Assembly (NCBI GenBank): GCA_007449985.2
Contig: VIIQ02000039.1
Location: 434,001-498,000, forward strand
Source: Desmodesmus armatus
Taxonomy: Eukaryota; Chlorophyta; Chlorophyceae; Sphaeropleales; Scenedesmaceae
DNA: 64,000 bases
Direction: 5' to 3'
Below the pieces are notes generated by a model. The model saw nothing but the letters and a program-made list of their open reading frames with translations, searched no databases and was not told where the DNA came from. This document shows positions 1-12,400 of this stretch, one piece after another. The number at the start of each line of letters is the position of its first letter. Within the stretch, counting starts at the first letter, position 1. Position numbers and translations under genes: made by a program.

Positions 1-127
1 TGCGGGGAGCCCACTCATTACATGTACTGCAGCAACCCGGGCGGGAAAGGGGGGTGATGGGATGGTGGGGGCAAACAACTAGGATTGTGCATGCTGCACA
101 CTGGTACCATGTGACCAGCCAGCGCAC

Positions 128-1246
128 CTGGTAGTCCTGCACGTCCTGCAGCCGCCCTTGGTACACTGCTCCTGCGCGCACCCTGACACCCCCCACCAGC
201 ACCACTGTCGCGTCTGCAGGGTCACCATTGGGCGCCACCTCCACAGCTGACACCTGACGCAGCCGCCAGGGGATGGCGGCCGTCAATGCGCTGCTGCTGC
301 TGCCATCGCCGCACTGCTGCTGCTGCTGCTGCTGCTGCTGCAGGTTTTCTGACGGCACCAGCACAAACATGCCTGTCAGGAAGGGTAGCTTGATGGACAG
401 GAGAGCTGCCACTGACTGCTGCAGCCGTACGAAGTGCAGCAGGTCGACACCTGGGATGTGGATGGGGTTTATGTTGGTGGGGGTTGGTAGCAGGGGCTCC
501 TGCAGGGGCAAGCGGGCGGGGAGGGGGGGGGGGGTGAGCAATGTACACAGTCCTGTAGGTGTGAAATTGAGTCAGTGGTGTGAGTGCTGATATTCATTGC
601 ATGTGACCCATTTTCACTCTGAACTACCGGGGCGAAGAAAGGCCGGGGTGGGTGGGGGTGGGGGGGGGGGGGGGAGCAGGTGTGTCTCGGGGCAACTGCA
701 ACAAGGGCAGACATTGTATACACACTGCTGCCGTCATCTCTCCTATGTGTCTAAAGAAGCTTCCAAACTACCACTTGAGGGCAACACCAGACCAACATGC
801 ATGCCCCGATATGTGAATGTGCAGTTTGCTGCCGCACTTGTAGCGGGTGACAGGCGGGTGACAGGCTGGTCTACAGGTCACGGGGATCCTGCTGACCAAC
901 AAGTCAACATTGCAAAGTTGATACCCTTTCACCAGCTGACAGGACTCACCAATGCAAGCTCCTGCTGCAGCAGCACTTGGTCCAGCTGAGATTTTGGGCG
1001 CTTCCGGACCAGGGTTGTGCAGCTGGCCGGGGCAGCTGCATGATTGCTGCACTGCACCTGCTGGCCAGTGTAACTGCTCCGCATCGCATTGCAGGCTCCA
1101 TCACCCGTCTTCTGCTTCTGTTCTAGCTGCTGCTGCTCTTCCTGCTTGATTTGTACTCTGCCCACGTTGGTAGCAGTGCTGTCAGGGCTGTCTGGAAGCT
1201 TGCATTGTAATTCGCACTTCATGGCGGCCTCCTCCTGCTTAAACAT
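128..1246 (-). CDS. Array copy I: 5' part of Q/A-rich repeated-domain gene (runs off left edge)
   Basis: First two exons of the leftmost member of the five-copy family. Exon Z is 950-1246: 99 codons from ATG 1246, opening MFKQEEAAMK, with a SUMO-consensus-like IKQE and ending QLDQVLLQQELAL before a GTGAGT donor. Exon A is 128-499: 124 codons between CCTGCAG acceptor and GTGCGC donor, starting EPLLPTPTN, with a short Gln run and the family core RQVSAVEVAP...ADATVVLVGG. The core reads VGGVRVRAGAV where the other copies have VGGDRVRAG. Both exons are phase 0, as in the other copies. Exons B, C, D and the repeated domains would lie beyond position 1. The start is supported by copy II, whose exon Z is also exactly 297 bp from its ATG. 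Function is unknown; the protein is inferred to be nuclear from its relatives. Confidence 0.7.
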
Positions 1247-2253
1247 CGCGCATGAAATTACCCAAAGCTTGGTTGCCAGCGGCTAGCCGCAGCAGCAGCA
1301 GACGCAAAGCTACTGCCCCATCGTGGGACACCAGCAACTGATTTTGGGCCCACTGCGCAGAACAACAGACTCTTTCGCAAATTTTGTTTCCGTGTAATCC
1401 AATGAGCGTGGTTCCTGGGCGATCTGAGCAGCAACCGGTAAGGGGCACCCGCGGGTTCAAGAAACCGACACCATCGGACCGCTCACAATACATTTCAGAC
1501 CATGCCATGCAATTTGCAAGTGTTTCAAATCAATTTTAGCCACTGTGTCGCCACGTGAAGCTTACGATAGGTACACGTCAGCTGTAGCATGTGCCACCCT
1601 GGGTTGACTTGGCTTCAATGCCAGAAGCAACCCCCGGTACGTAAGGCGTGTCAGTAGCGTGTGACAGCTGCTCCTCCTGCTACAGCTTACGGGCTTGGCT
1701 GAGCAACAGCATCGACGGATTCAAGGCAGGAACATTCAACAACTGGTGACTTGCAACTTTGCCTAGGCCTGGCTGTCCATGCTTCAGCCTGTACATGTGT
1801 AAAGGTGTGTTAAACCCAAATCTGCGGCCCTGAGGTTCATCCATCAGACATCGTCGATATCACTGTCAATATCACTGCGCTGTCTGCACACCACTGAGAG
1901 GGTCGGGGCTCTCTCAAACCGCTACAAAGTTGCACACGTGCAGAAATCAGTGGGGAGAACTTCCATGCACATCACAGATGCCACTTTGAGAAACCACCCA
2001 ACCATATCATATTGTGCCATGCTGGCCTTTGGGGTCCATGTGTTCTCATGGTCACACTCCAAAAGTGTCCACAATTCAGAGTAAAAGCAGTGGGGGGTGG
2101 GTGGGTGGGTGGGTGGGGGGGGGGCTACCTGTGAGATTGCAACAAAGACAGAGACCTCTATCAACTGATGGAGCCTCTGTTGCAGGGGCACTCCACTACA
2201 TCACCACGGGCTCAGGTACCTCAGGCTCAGGTACCCCGGGCTCAGGTATCAAT

Positions 2254-2390
2254 GCAGTACAAAGTACTGCAAATACTGCAGTACAAAGTACTGCAAATAC
2301 TGCAGTACAAAGTACTGCAAATACTGCAGTACAAAGTACTGCAAATACTGCAGTACAAAGTACTGCAAATACTGCAGTACAAAGTACTGC
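2254..2390 (+). repeat. Array of six 24-bp units, each a perfect hairpin
   Basis: The unit GCAGTACaaaGTACTGC plus an AAATACT spacer, repeated six times without error. Every unit can fold into a 7-bp stem with a three-base loop, and GTAC sites recur. Just upstream, 2213-2248 has related CTCAGGTACC-type repeats. Confidence 0.92.
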
Positions 2391-3185
2391 AAAATCCGAC
2401 CTTGCAGCAGCCCACTGGCCCAGTGCAACATCCGTCCCTTCTGTAGGCCTCACGACTCCACCACTGCTGAGCAGGCTGCATATGTTTCCACAATCTGTCA
2501 ACAAGCAGCGTGTCCAGCAGAAACAAAAATGCCAGCCCACTTTCGAAGGAGCTGCACAACATCACGACCTATGCGCAACACCGGGCTTTTTCAGCTGCAA
2601 TGCTCCACGGTGTGTGTCTGGTGCAGCTGCCACAGCACCGCCACAGCATAGGTAAGAACCCTCAACCCCACTCCAACGCCGAGTCCGCTTTGCCACCACG
2701 GGTGTGGCACATACAAACCTACACAAATACCTATTGCCCATCTCATGCTCAGGCTGCACACCAGCAGTACCTGACTTGACACCGTACATCTTCACAACAT
2801 GCTGGACAGCACTGCCTGTGTGTGGCAGACCAAAAAGTGCTCTGTTCGGGGAGCTTCAAAACGCTTTTCTTGCCTGTATAAAGAAAGAGGGCTATGTTGC
2901 TGGACACCAGCTGAGCTCACCTTTCCAGACTAAAAACCTACATGGAGATTAACAAAACCCCGATGGAAAGAGGCATGCGAGATCAGCACACGGTGTTGCC
3001 CACAACAATCACAGGCAGTGACTCGCATCACATTCGCCATACAACCCACAGTCCTGCACAACTGCACAAAGGAGCAACCATGACGCTCCCTTCATTGCTC
3101 GCATGGCCTGCAGACCAAACTCACAAACGCAGTGGCCTACAAAGTACCAGGGCACATGCAACCTGCAACATTGCCCGCTTTTCCC

Positions 3186-3206
3186 AAACCCTAAACCCTA
3201 AACCCT
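3186..3206 (+). repeat. Internal telomere-type repeat (CCCTAAA)
   Basis: Three CCCTAAA-type units, followed by degenerate ACCATAACCCT. Too short to be a chromosome end. Confidence 0.8.
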
Positions 3207-4008
3207 CACCATAACCCTGACACGCTGGTATTGTACCACATCGGGTGTCGACCCCCACTCGACATTACTTCGCGTGGCAGCCACCCTCTAGCAGTATACA
3301 GGGGCTCTGCTCACGTGCGTCATGTGCTGCTGATATGATCTGCCTAGATCACAAGCCAGAAGCCCCTGGCAAAGTGACTGAAACTTGACCTCCAACATGG
3401 ATTATAGGGTATGTCAAGGTACAACAGCCACACGCACCACCACCACCGCTGGCAACTCAACACCAGGGCTGCCAGCGCAGGGGCAGGCCGCTATCAGCTG
3501 GCACTTGCTGTGGATTACTGATTGATTGCGACACCCATACGATGACCCCACAATTGACAGGTACGCATCACGGACCTCAACGGATCACATGTCCAATGGG
3601 TACATACTCATCAGGACCCCAAAGGGATCACATGCCCACTCACAAACCCCCAGGGATCACATATCCACACAAGGGCATAATGCACCCCCACACTCACACT
3701 ACGCCATCCCTCCGCAGCTGTACACCAAACCCCTTGCCTGGGCATGCGGTGCATACTTCCATACAGGCAGACTCCTGCCCTTCCCCGTTCTCCTCACCGT
3801 CCTCCTCAAACTTCTTCTGCTGCATCCCCTGCTGCCGCCGCTGCTACAGCATGCCTCCACATGGTACTTCAGCCGTAGGAAAGCTGTGGCACTGCAGCAA
3901 CGGCAGCCCTTGCTGGCAAAGAACAGCCGTGGGGGCAGGCTTTTGAACAGGCAAAGACTGCAGAACATTTTCGGGCAGCGGCAGCCGGCCGCGCACAACC
4001 ACTGCCAC

Positions 4009-5796
4009 TCACCAGCGGTACGCACTGGTGCGTGGTGGTGGTGGTGGTGGTGCTGCAGTGGTGTGGTACCGCCCGCCATACCCAGGGCCTCCTACCCCTC
4101 CTCCTGACCGGCCTACTGCTGCTACTGCAGCAAGCCGCAGCTCCTCATGGCACTTGGGGTGCAAGCTGATGTCATACTTGGTGGCCCAAAAAAGCTCCGG
4201 AGTCGCGTCCACAAAGGCAGTGACGGTGCCGTAGTATTGCAGGACACGCTCGGGCAGCGGCAGTCGGTCTCGCAGGGACTGCAGTGGGATGATCGTAGGC
4301 GTGTGCGACAACGGGACTGACAGCGCCAGCTGCTGGAGCCATCTGCGTGCTGCTGCTCGCACCTGGTGCAGACAAGCAGCAGAAGTGGGCACGTGTTAGT
4401 GAGCAACAGCATGTTAGATAGTCTTGGATGTGAACCCCGGGTAGGGCGCCCAAATTGCAAAGTGATGACTGCCAAGAAAAAAGGTGCACCACAACTTGTT
4501 GCATCTGCGTTCACCGTTGCGTTGTTGTGAAACAGTTCGACGTGGCGTTGTTGTGAAAAAGTTTCGATCACTGCCAAAAATTACTTTACCAGCATCTCCG
4601 CCTGCGTGCCTCACCTGTCGCCGTGCCGCATCCCGCAGCTGCTCGTGAAACCCAAACTCCAGGCTGACCGTCTTCAATTGCCAGTCAAAGTGCAGGCCCT
4701 CCACCGACCTCAGGAACTTGCTCACAGAGCCGAAGAACTCCGCTAGAAGCTCCGGTACTGGCAACTCAATCCGCACCTCGTGCAGTTGAATCGTCGCCGA
4801 AGGCCGAGCGGGCTCCAGCCACACAGCCAACTGCTGCAGCCAATCACTCGCTGCTGCGAACACTTCCCTGGGCAAGTCGTCTGGCAACCCGTAGCCCGCG
4901 ATTGGGTGCGGGTAAGGCCCTGCTGCTGCTGCTGCTGGATCGAGTGCCTGCCGCTTCCATGGCCTGCTGTCTTCTGCCTCCTCCCCAGGCCGCTGCCGCT
5001 GCTTACCCCCACCATAACCGCCACCATAACTGCCACCATAACCGCCACGCCTGGGCTGGTGTGCCCCTTCTGCTGCTGCAGCCTCAGCCCTAAGCTGCAA
5101 GAGGGTCTCAGGGTACAACCTGACGATCCCTGCATTCCACTTCAGGCCCCTATACTGACCCCGCTGTCGCACCCACATCACAAACGCAGCCACCCCGCCA
5201 AAGTATCTGTACACCAGACCAGGGATGGGCAGCTGCTGCCTTAACTCACTAGTAGATATTTCAGGCCTGTCGGGGTCCAACAGCAGAGCCAGCTGCTGCA
5301 GCCAGCTGACCGCAGCTGCCTGCACGTTTTGAGGCACGTCCCCCTCCTCCTCCTCTTCCTCCCCTCCTCCTGCTGCTGCTGCTGCTGCGGCGGCGGAGGC
5401 ACCTGCTGCTCCTGCTGCTCCCACTCATCCTGCAGTTCCTGCAAGCTGCCGTCACCGCCCACCCCAGCCTCCAAAAAGCGCCGCCGCTTTGCTGGTGGCC
5501 CACCCGCAAGTTCAAACATTTCAGCAAGGTGGGCCTCAGCAGCAGCTTGTGCCCTAAGGCATTTGTGGTATTCAGCTTCAAACTGAATCGTAGTGCCCTT
5601 GCCGTACAACCTCAGGCCTGGCACCGCCTCCACGAGCGCTGTAATGCTGCCGTAGTGCTGCAGAACAACCTCAGGCACCGGCAGCTGCTGCTCCAGCCGC
5701 GAGAACCTGATGAGCCCTTGGGGAGGGGGCCCCGGTAGCACAAGCTCTGCTAGCTCGAGCAGCCAGGTGCGAAGCGCGGTCTGGACATGCCTAGGA

Positions 5797-5836
<40 letters not shown>

Positions 5837-6999
5837 GCCGCCACTGCCGGTGCAGCTCTGGATCCAACTGGATGCACTTGTGCGAGCGAGGACCAAGCCA
5901 GGAGATACCTGGTGTATAGTCCACAACCTGCAGGATGCCCCCCATGTGCTGTATCACATTGTCGGGCACAGGCAGCTTCTTGTGGAGCTCTTTCAGGGTG
6001 ATGCAGGCAGGAGGGTACTGGGGACCCCCTGACTCTGGCAGTAGCAGAGCTAGCTGGTGTAGCCAAGGGAGCAGCTGGTCTCTGATCTCCCAGCCCTCTC
6101 CACCTTCTGCCCAGAAGCCCACACCTTCCTGCCCCTGCCCATGCCACAGGCCCTCTTCCTCCTGATCCTCCCCTGCCAGCTGCTGCTGCTGCTGCTGTTG
6201 GGGTTGATGTCACCACCCCCACCACCACCACCACCACCAGCAGCAGCAGCAGCAGACTCGTCTATCCAATCCCCATCCTCCACTGCCCCTCCCGCTGCCA
6301 GCCTCAACTCACGGTGTGCTGCTGGCAGCAGCCGGACCCGAGTGTGCTGGTTAGGGTGCTCGCCAGCCCCCTGAGCCCACTCCAGCTCTGGGGCGGCCTC
6401 CACAAACTTGGCAAAGGAGCCATAGCACAGCACGACACAGCGCGGCAGCGGCAGCCGGATCTTCAGGGCCTCTACTGAGATGCTGGCAGGGGGGTTAGTC
6501 AGCTCGAGCAGCAGTGCGAGCTGCTGTAGCCAGCTGCGAGCCTCTGCCTCTGCCTGGGCCTCCTCTACTTTATGTGACACCTGCTGCTGTGGCAGCTGGA
6601 CTATGTGGGCACAGGGCCGCGTGGAGGGCTGAGCAGTGCCTTCAAGCTTCACCTGGCGCTGCTGCTGCTGCTGCTGCTTGGGAGGCTTGCTTGTAGCTGC
6701 AGGTGTAGCTGAAAGTACCCGTGGTGCTGCTGCTGCTGCTGCATGTTCCACCTTCATGGGCTGCTGCTGCTGGCCTGCTGCTGGTGAGGTACAGCTTCGA
6801 TCGTCCCCAGCAGCAGCAGGAGCAACGGCAGCAGGCGGCTGCAGCCTGTGCAAGACGCTGCCACTGCCACTTGCAGGCTTGGTGGCAGTGGCATCAGCAT
6901 CAGCAGCTGTAGTACCTGCACCAGCACCAGCTGCAGCAGCAGCAGGCGGCTGCAGCCTCCGCAGGATGCTGCTGCCACCGGCAGCCGAAGTAGCTCCAT

Positions 7000-7045
<46 letters not shown>

Positions 7046-7239
7046 CGGCTGCAGCCTGTGTAAGACGCTGCCACTGCCGCTGGCAGGCTTGGTGGCAGTG
7101 GTACCAGCATCAACGGACTGCACCCTCTGCATGACCCCGCTGCTGCCAGCGACAGCTGAGGTACCTCCACCGGCAGCAGCAGGAGCAGCAGCAGCAGGCG
7201 GCTGCAGCCTGCGCAGAACGCTGCCGCTGGCAGGCTTGG

Positions 7240-7276
<37 letters not shown>

Positions 7277-7547
7277 TTCCAACATCTGCATGACCCCGCT
7301 GCTGCCGCCATCAGCTTTGTTGCCTGTAACAGCAGTCGCGCCAGGTGCAGCAGCAGGAGCAGCGGCAGCAGCAGCCTGCTGCTGTCGCAGCCCCTGCAGG
7401 ATGCTGCTCCTCCGGCCCAAACGGTTGGTGACAGCATTGTGTATGCCACTCACACCAGCAGTGCGTCCAGCAGCAGCTGCAGTGCTGCCAGCGACTGCTG
7501 TGCCAGCAGCAGCAGCATCCTTAGCAGCGCTGTTGGTTACTGCTTTG

Positions 7548-7591
<44 letters not shown>

Positions 7592-8601
7592 GCTGTCAGG
7601 CGCTGTGCTGGCACCGCCAGCAGCGGTAATACTGCCTGCGCCTGCTTTGCCAGCAGCAGCGGCAGTGGTGGCAGCGCTGCCTGGATGTACGGTGCTGACA
7701 CCACCACCAGCAGCAGCAGCAGCAGCACCCTGGAACATCTGATTCAGCCAGGCCTCATCCCTGGACTGCTCGGCAGCTGGTGCTGCTGCTGGGGCCTTTG
7801 CTGCTGCGGCCTTTGCTGCTGCTGCTGCTGTCTTTCCTGCAGCGTCTGTATTCCTTGCTGCTGCTGCTGCACTCTGCTGCAAACTTGGTCCCATGTTGCT
7901 GCTGCTGCTGCGCTCAAGCTTAACCTTGGGGGCTGCAGCTGCCGTGGGGCCTGCTGCCTGGGGCTTGCTTGAAACAGCAGCAGCAGCAGCAGCACCGCCA
8001 GCAGCACCAGCAGCATGCTTGCCCTGTGGGACGTCTGGCTTCACTGCTGGCGTAGCCGGTGTGGCTGCCGCACCCACCCTGCGGCTGGTGTTGCTGCTGC
8101 GTGGTTTGCTGCTCTTGGTACTTTGCTGCGCAAGCACTGCCCCTGCCAGCTGCTGCCGTTGCTGCTGCTGCTCGTGCTGCTGCTTGAACTGCTGCTGTGG
8201 CTCAACAATGAGTTGGGACTGTTTGATTCTGGCCTCAGACCCATCAGCAGCAGCAGCAGCAGCAGTAGCCCCAGCCGCTGCCTTACCCCGCTGCCTTAAC
8301 GAGGGCAAGCTCCTGTCCCTGTCCCCTGGAGCACCTGATGCTTTGCGAGCTGCAGCAGCAGTCACCCCTCCTGCTGCTGCTGCTGTTGGTGGTGCTTGCA
8401 ACCGTGCCTTCTTGGCCGCACTACCCCCATCAGCAGCAGCAGCTGCAGCTGCGGGCGTGGTGGTGGATTGCCGCTTCTTGCTCCCGCTCTGCAGGCGGTC
8501 AGGAACTGCTGCTGCTGCTGCTGCTGCTGGTGGTGCTGCTGGTGGCCCCTGAGAGCCCAGACTCGGCCGGCTGCAGCTTGCAACAACGACACCAGCACCA
8601 C

Positions 8602-8648
<47 letters not shown>

Positions 8649-8973
8649 GTTGCTCCTGGCGCAGCACCAGCAGCAGATGTTGGTGGTGCAGCGGCAGCAA
8701 TGGCAGCATCTGCACGGCTGCCCTGCCTGGGGGTTTGGTGCTGCATTGCTGCTGCAGCACCGGCCCCTGCATCTGCCGCTGCTGCTGCGGCAGCAGCAGC
8801 TGCTGCCAGCACAGCAGCTGCTGCGGAACCCCCCTCTAGTGCTCTTGCCTGACTGCTTGGTACTGCCGCTGCTGCTGCTGCTGGTGGTGTGACATGTGGT
8901 TCTAGCTGTGCGCTATAGTTGGCAGCTGCAGCAGGCACTTTGACCATGCCAGCTTGAAATCCACCACCACCAC

Positions 8974-9010
<37 letters not shown>

Positions 9011-9312
9011 TTGTGAGCCTGCTGCTCCACCAGCTCCGGCAGAGCCGCCTGTGGCGAAAAGCTGACTGCAAGCAGCCAACGCATCTTGCAGCCGTTGCTG
9101 CTCTTGCTGCTGCTGCTGCTGCTGCTGCTGAAGGTTACCGTACTGTGCCAAGTGGCTGTGCGCCAGATGCAGCTGCTGCTGCTGCTGCTGCTGCTGCAGC
9201 AGCATGTCAACACCCAGTGCCGGCAGGCCGCGCTGTTGCTGTTGGCCCAGCACTACCATCCCCCCGGCAGCCGCTGCTGCAGGATCTACAGCCGCTGCCG
9301 CTTCTGACGGAC

Positions 9313-9344
<32 letters not shown>

Positions 9345-9400
9345 AGCTGATGCTGCCCGTCCAGCTGGTGCTGCTGCTGCTGCTGCTGCAGCACTTCCAG

Positions 9401-9434
<34 letters not shown>

Positions 9435-12400
9435 AGTGGCTGCCCCGGAAGGCGCTCCCAAGGCACAAAATCCGCCAATGGCCGTGGCTGCTGTCCCGCC
9501 AGCTTGCACTGCAGGTAGTGCTGCCAGGCTGCGGTGGCATTGCTCAACAGCTCCATGTACTGCCCTGCACTTAGCGGCTGCCAGGGCTGGTCGGGGGAGT
9601 CTGGCCACTGCTGGGGGTTGAGCTCAGCATATGCCAGGACCTGCACGGTGACCAAGTCGCGACACAGGGCACCATGCTGAGATGTTGGGGTTGCAGTTCA
9701 GACCTGCCAGGTGAACAGGTTGTGTGTGTGTGGGGGGGGGGGTCCTACTGACAAACATCAGCTGTGCAATGAACGCCCCAATCCAATGTCGGCCAAACTG
9801 CGCAGCACATTGCCTGGTTGGATGGCGCCGCCGCACCCGGTCAGAACGTTGGCTGGGCATGGCCTCACCTGCTTGCTGACAAAGTCGTGTGGCGGCATCT
9901 TGCGCAGTATGCTTGCAGCGGCCTCCAACGCGGGCCGGCCCACCTCAGCTGCCAACTCAGGCTCATAACCAGCAGCCAACATCCCCGCTTGCTCCTACAT
10001 TGAAACATCCACAACACAGAAGTTGGCGAGGCAAAGTCCCCTGGTCAGATAAAACTTAGTGCATGAAAGTACATTGCAGGGTCATTGCTATGAGCTCAGG
10101 TTCATAGCCAGCCGCCAACATCCCCGCTTGCTCCTGCAATGATAGGCAGATAAGTTGGCAAGCAAACGTCCCCCAGTCAGATAGAGTTGAGTGCAGAGAA
10201 GTAAATTGCAGGGTCATGCTATAACATCAACACAGGCTTACAGCCGGCCGCTAACATCCCTGGTGCCCCTCTGCAGGCAGCCAGCAGCACATAGTACATG
10301 TGACAGCTTGACAGTCTCTGAGCACTGCATGGTCACCAAGCGCCATGTCTGCTGCATTCACACAGTCACACACTTGTCAAGGCTCAACAGAACAGACTTG
10401 TCAAAGCTAACAGAGGGCGAATACATATTCGTGCATCACAATCGCACACCTGTCAATGTTCAATCAAGGACAGTACACAGTCATGCGTGACAACATCATT
10501 TAGCAGCACCACAGGCCCTCACACAAATCCAGCTGCTTCTTACTGTTGTGTGTGCTGTGATGGCTTCACCCGCATCTCATGCCGTGTACAGCTAAAGATG
10601 CCAGTGAACGGCATGATAGGGTTGGTCTAGCAAACATGTTTCACTACAGGTCCCTACCAAAAAATGGCCCTTGCCTCAGTCATTACTACTTTGCTCAAAC
10701 CGCTGCTTACCGCAGCGTGTGCTTTGATGGCGTCGCCAGCTTCTTGTGCCGTGTAGAGCCGCCACGCAATCACAGCAAAGGTCAGCACACGCAGCTGACG
10801 CAGCTGGCCAGCTTCTTGGAGAGCAGCAATTTCACAACACAGGTACTGCAGACGGAAGCAATCAACAGCAGGCACACACACAGGGGCAGCACGTTTGGGT
10901 GAAATATCTCTTCAGTGTGGCATTTGACATGCCAGCGCAGTTGCTACAGCTGCCCCCAATCCTTCAAGGCAGCACCCCACAGCACGGGTACTGCAGGCAG
11001 ATATCAGCGGCACACACGCAGGACCAGCACACTTGAGAACTACTACTACTACTACTACTGCTACTACTACTACTACTACTGCTATACTGGGTCAGGGCCA
11101 CGCCTGACAGCCCTTTCTGGAGCCAAACTAGGCTGATAGGGCATATCCACACACAAGGGCCACAAAGCCACACTCCAACAAAGGAAACACATTCCATGAC
11201 AAGTCCACACCACCACCAAACAAACAACGCACACTTGCAAACAAATGTCTCATATCATCCCAAGACGGTCTTGAGTGCAAACTGCTGACTTGAGTGCAAG
11301 CCTCATAAGTGGGTCAGTCTACTTTTCAGCTGGCTTCACACGAATCCTGAGTGAAAACACCATTAGTGTGTCTCAAAATCGTCTACTCAAGGAACATCCC
11401 CTAGATTGTACCGTCTGCTTCTCCCTGTCAGGGTCATGCCCCCCCCCCCCCCCGCTCCCCCATACCTGAAAGTCCTGCACTTCCTGCAGCTGCCCCTCAT
11501 GCACTGCTCCTGCGCGCACCCTGTCACCCCCCACCAGCACCACTGTCGCGTCTGCAGGGTCACCATTAGGCGCCACCTCCACAGCTGACACCTGACGCAG
11601 ACGCCAGGGTATGGCAGCTGCCACCGCGTTGCTGCTGCTGCCGCTGAACCCTGCTTGCTGGATTTCAAACGGCGACAGCTGCAACTGTGCTGAAGGCACC
11701 AGCACAAACATGCCGTCCAGCAGCTGCAGCTGCATGCCTAAGTGTGCTGCGACGGACTGCTGTGTGTCGATGAATTGCAGGAGGTCTCTCTGCGGCAGGT
11801 AGACTGTCTGCAAATTGCCTGATGTTGGCAGCAGGGGCTCCTGTGGGGTGCATGGATAGACCGGCAGGACAAAAGGGGGTGGGGGGGGGGGCGGTATGTG
11901 GTGTTTGTAAGGGGAAAAAGGAACAAACAGTTTGCAGTACAGTTGGTCAGGCTTGCAATGTAGTGGATAGTGGTGATGGTGCTGCACTGATGTCATTAGG
12001 AAGAGAGGGGTGAGAGTCAGGAGACACGTACACAAGATGGCATGCAGTTGGGTCAGCAACCCTTCAACCACCCAGCACATAGTGCCGATGGAAGTCTGGA
12101 ATTGTTTAGAATCCCAGTGGAATAGTCTTTTGCCTTGGACTGGAATCCTGCCAACATTCCAGTGGAAAAGGCTCTAAATGGAATAGAATCCACAAAATAG
12201 AATCCTGTGGAATTCTATTAGAACTGGAACACTGTGATTCTGTTTCAGTTCCACCCACCCTACCCCCCCCCCCCCCCCAGGTTCCAGGGGTTCCTTCCAT
12301 TCCACATTCCAAAAAGTCTCGGAACCCTCGATCTGCGCGTAGAGTGTCTGTTCGATTAATTGTTACATCAAGAATCTATTTTGCGTTAAGTCAACGCCGT

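Larger units (their letters stand above)
1300..4005. other. Intergenic stretch between copies I and II
   Basis: Contains the hairpin array (2254-2390) and the telomere-type repeat (3186-3206). Short ORFs here lack domains, splice support or relatives in the window. 3700-4005 follows the presumed end of copy II. Confidence 0.6.

Noticed and set aside
2254..2390. CRISPR-like array
   Set aside because: The 24-bp units have no variable spacers, the setting is eukaryotic, and there are no cas genes.
3186..3206. Chromosome end
   Set aside because: Only three telomere-type units, with unique sequence and genes on both sides; the other TTTAGGG sites are also internal.
6636..9621. Long plus-strand ORFs rich in Leu, Ala, Ser or Cys opposite array copy II (also 24.4-27.2, 37.2-38.4, 43.2-44.2 and 45.1-46.6 kb)
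   Set aside because: They are antisense readings of CAG/GCA runs, which stay open in all six frames. They lack the conserved motifs, phase-matched splice sites and paralogous exons seen on the minus strand.
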